A stretch of DNA of 6,834 nucleotides, from NCBI GenBank assembly GCA_017529085.1, contig JAFXOC010000315.1, positions 1-6,834 of the forward strand, written 5' to 3'. This document shows, piece after piece, positions 5,069 to 6,834 of this stretch. The notes below the pieces were generated by a model that was given only the letters and a program-made list of their open reading frames with translations, had not been told where the DNA came from and searched no databases. The stretch is from Selenomonadaceae bacterium (GTDB lineage Bacteria; Bacillota; Negativicutes; Selenomonadales; Selenomonadaceae). Each line of letters opens with the position of its first letter. Positions within the stretch are counted from its first letter, which is position 1. Made by a program: the position numbers and the translations under genes.

Positions 5069-5947
5069 TTAACTGTTACGCGCCAATAAGTATGTCGCCA
5101 GTTCACGCAAAAATTCCGCTTCATCGCCGAAATCATCGAGCGCGCATAGAGCTTCGTCAACCGTTTGAATGGCTAATTTTTTCGCTTCTTCCAATGACAA
5201 TAGGGTAACATAAGTGGATTTTTGATTTTTTTCGTCGCTGCCTACGGGTTTTCCTAAAGCTTTTTCGTCGCCTTCAACGTCTAAAATATCGTCCGTAATT
5301 TGAAAAGCCAATCCAAACTTTTCAGCGTAGAGAGTGAGCGCCTCAAGCTGGTTTTCGTTCGCGCCGCCCAAAATTGCGCCGGAGCGTATCGCCGCCTTAA
5401 AGAGCGCGCCGGTTTTTGCCATGTGCATTTCTCTCAAAACTTCTCTTGAAACCAACTTCCCTTCCGACATTAAATCTATGGCTTGTCCGCCAACCATACC
5501 GTTAGGCCCCGCCGCGTCGCTCATCTCTCTTACGACCCGAACCAATTTATCCGCGTCAACATCCTTTTGGCGAAGCATTACTTCAAACGCGAGAGTAAGC
5601 AAGCCATCCCCCGCCAAAATCGCCAGACCGTCGCCGTAGACCTTGTGATTGGTAAGTTTGCCGCGTCTGTAATCATCGTTGTCCATAGCGGGAAGATCGT
5701 CGTGTATCAAAGAATAAGTGTGTATCATCTCGATAGCCGCGCCGGTGGTAACGAATTTGTCTCCGTCGCTCTTTACCGCGTCCGCCGCCGCCATTAAAAG
5801 CACGGGACGAAGCCGTTTTCCCCCCGCCATTAAACTGTATTTCATCGCGTCCGACAATTTGGCGTTAAGGGCGCTGTCTTCTCTTAACTCCTCCAAAAGC
5901 GTCTTTTCTACGAGTTGCAATCGCCGTTGCCAAATTTCCTTTAACAT
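5069..5947 (-). CDS. ispA: Farnesyl diphosphate synthase (geranyltranstransferase)
   Basis: Condenses isopentenyl diphosphate with dimethylallyl and then geranyl diphosphate in the cytosol, feeding undecaprenyl and other isoprenoids. The 292-residue protein is the normal length. It shows GGKRLRP (42-48), which binds isopentenyl diphosphate; the first Asp-rich motif DDLPAMD (83-89), with the bacterial spacing of four residues between aspartates; GGQAIDL (153-159); Lys178-Thr179; and the second Asp-rich motif DDILD (219-223). The stretch HTYSLIHDDLPAMD matches E. coli IspA, with Tyr-Ser in the chain-length positions, which favours a C15 product. A geranylgeranyl product cannot be excluded from sequence alone. 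The ATG directly follows the xseB stop (TGAATG), with AAGGTGAT inside xseB as ribosome binding site, implying coupled translation. The frequent downstream partner dxs is not here. Confidence 0.95.
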   Translation of the reverse strand: MLKEIWQRRLQLVEKTLLEELREDSALNAKLSDAMKYSLMAGGKRLRPVLLMAAADAVKSDGDKFVTTGAAIEMIHTYSLIHDDLPAMDNDDYRRGKLTNHKVYGDGLAILAGDGLLTLAFEVMLRQKDVDADKLVRVVREMSDAAGPNGMVGGQAIDLMSEGKLVSREVLREMHMAKTGALFKAAIRSGAILGGANENQLEALTLYAEKFGLAFQITDDILDVEGDEKALGKPVGSDEKNQKSTYVTLLSLEEAKKLAIQTVDEALCALDDFGDEAEFLRELATYLLARNS

Positions 5948-6181
5948 TCAATCACCTTCGATTTCAAGCTTTAATTCCTCGGCGCCTTCCTCTTTTATCA
6001 GAAGATCCATTGTCTCCCCCGCTATTTTTAACGCGCTCATACACTTTTTTGAAAGCGATACGCCTTCGGAGTATTTTTCGATAAGCTCCGTAAGGTTTGC
6101 GTCGCCTGATTCCATCTCGCCGACTATTTCTTCAAGCCTATTGAGATTTTCTTCAAATGTCGCTTCTTTTTTCTTAGCCAT
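5948..6181 (-). CDS. xseB: Exodeoxyribonuclease VII small subunit
   Basis: Small subunit of exonuclease VII, several copies of which bind each XseA large subunit in an enzyme that degrades single-stranded DNA to short oligonucleotides. The 77-residue, mostly helical product has the family core: FEENLNRLEEIVGEMESG (9-26), followed by LTELIEKYSEGVSLSKKC (30-47). Length and composition are typical, with an acidic C-terminus. It begins 18 bases after the xseA stop, with an AGAGGGA-type ribosome binding site in that gap. It ends base-to-base with ispA. The three genes form one leftward operon, a common bacterial arrangement. Confidence 0.95.
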   Translation of the reverse strand: MAKKKEATFEENLNRLEEIVGEMESGDANLTELIEKYSEGVSLSKKCMSALKIAGETMDLLIKEEGAEELKLEIEGD

Positions 6182-6199
6182 TTATTTATCCCTCTCACA

Positions 6200-6834
6200 T
6201 CACGAACCGATTTTCAAAATTTTTGCGCCGGCTTCGCCGTCGACAAATATCAACCGTATGTTATCGCCCATCGCCAAATCCTTCGCTCGCCGCACGGTTT
6301 TTCCTTTTAGCTCCGTCATGCTGTACCCGCGCATTAAAACTCTTGCGGGATTAAGCATATCTAATTTTTCAAGCTGTAAGGCGCATTTTCTCTCTTTCTC
6401 TTCAAGTTTCGCCTTTGCCACGCGGTTTAATCGTTCCAACGCGGCGTCAAGTCGCTGTTCTCTCGATAAAAGCATTTCTTTGGGACGAGTAAACACGGCG
6501 CTGTTCTTCAATCTTTGAAGCTTGGCTTCCTTTTGTTTTATGCTGTTCATCGCGCTGTTTTTAAGCCTGGTCATAAGGTTTTCGATATAGAGGCAAACCT
6601 CTGCGGCGTCACAAACGGCGATCTCCGCGGCCTGAGAAGGAGTGGCGGCTCTCTTGTCCGCGACAAAGTCCGAAAGAGTAACGTCAACCTCATGTCCTAC
6701 CGCTGAAATTACGGGAATCTTCGATTCGTAAATCGCCCGTACCACTGTTTCTTCGTTGAACGCCCATAAATCTTCGATGGATCCTCCGCCGCGACCCACT
6801 ATTAACACGTCCACCGGATATTTTTTATTGAAAA
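6200..6834 (-). CDS. xseA: Exodeoxyribonuclease VII large subunit (3' part)
   Basis: Catalytic subunit of exonuclease VII. Only the C-terminal 210 or so residues are in the window; the frame stays open to the right edge, so the true start lies outside. A GTG at 6814 is internal and not a start. Visible landmarks are the hallmark GRGGGSIEDLWAFNEE (about 13-28 of the visible part), then SAVGHEVDVTLSDFVADKRAATPS, both strongly conserved in the catalytic domain. A Lys/Glu/Leu-rich helical stretch (about 75-160) is expected to form the coiled coil that holds XseB. The terminal RGYSMTE and GKTVRRAKDL segments complete the family pattern. The operon promoter is upstream, outside the window. Confidence 0.95.
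   Translation of the reverse strand, partial: FNKKYPVDVLIVGRGGGSIEDLWAFNEETVVRAIYESKIPVISAVGHEVDVTLSDFVADKRAATPSQAAEIAVCDAAEVCLYIENLMTRLKNSAMNSIKQKEAKLQRLKNSAVFTRPKEMLLSREQRLDAALERLNRVAKAKLEEKERKCALQLEKLDMLNPARVLMRGYSMTELKGKTVRRAKDLAMGDNIRLIFVDGEAGAKILKIGS

Noticed and set aside
5718..6518. Long rightward open frame (266 codons) opposite ispA, xseB and xseA
   Set aside because: It is the antisense shadow of three well-recognised genes, is very rich in Ser and Phe, and has no ribosome binding site or family resemblance.

Overview
The window reads as ordinary chromosomal housekeeping DNA, probably from a low-to-moderate GC, diderm Firmicute. My best guess is the class Negativicutes. This rests on Firmicute-like versions of penicillin-binding protein 1A, L31 and elongator tRNA-Met, the xseA-xseB-ispA gene order, and strong AAGGAGG-type ribosome binding sites. 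The guess comes from family resemblance, not from a database search.

Layout. Positions 1-128 are a non-coding stretch rich in inverted repeats. A class A penicillin-binding protein (PBP1A) runs leftward from 2288 to 129. A divergent intergenic region (2289-2549) holds two sigma-A-type promoters facing apart, both TTGCCA-N18-TAAAAT. One serves PBP1A. The other serves rpmE (ribosomal protein L31), whose roughly 100-nt leader can fold into several hairpins. A Rho-independent terminator follows rpmE, and directly after it lie two rightward genes for secreted proteins of unknown function (2789-3580 and 3707-4612). These two are diverged paralogs of each other. The 126-bp gap between them contains an 88-bp MITE-like element with imperfect terminal inverted repeats and a 4-bp flanking direct repeat. 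A strong promoter (TTTACA-N17-TATAAT) then drives a three-tRNA cluster: initiator Met, Thr(GGT) and elongator Met, closed by a clear terminator. From the right edge, xseA (3' part only), xseB and ispA form a tight leftward operon that converges on the tRNA cluster.

How the genes fit together. PBP1A polymerises and cross-links peptidoglycan. IspA makes farnesyl diphosphate, the precursor of the undecaprenyl lipid that carries cell-wall units. XseA and XseB form exonuclease VII. L31 and the tRNAs belong to translation. The paired exported proteins are the only genes of unknown role.

No defence system, phage, CRISPR array or biosynthetic cluster is visible. The items most worth a second look are the MITE-like element, the exported paralog pair and the structured rpmE leader. 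Three start codons were moved downstream of the longest possible reading frame because of ribosome-binding-site position. No stretch longer than 300 bases lacks a gene.
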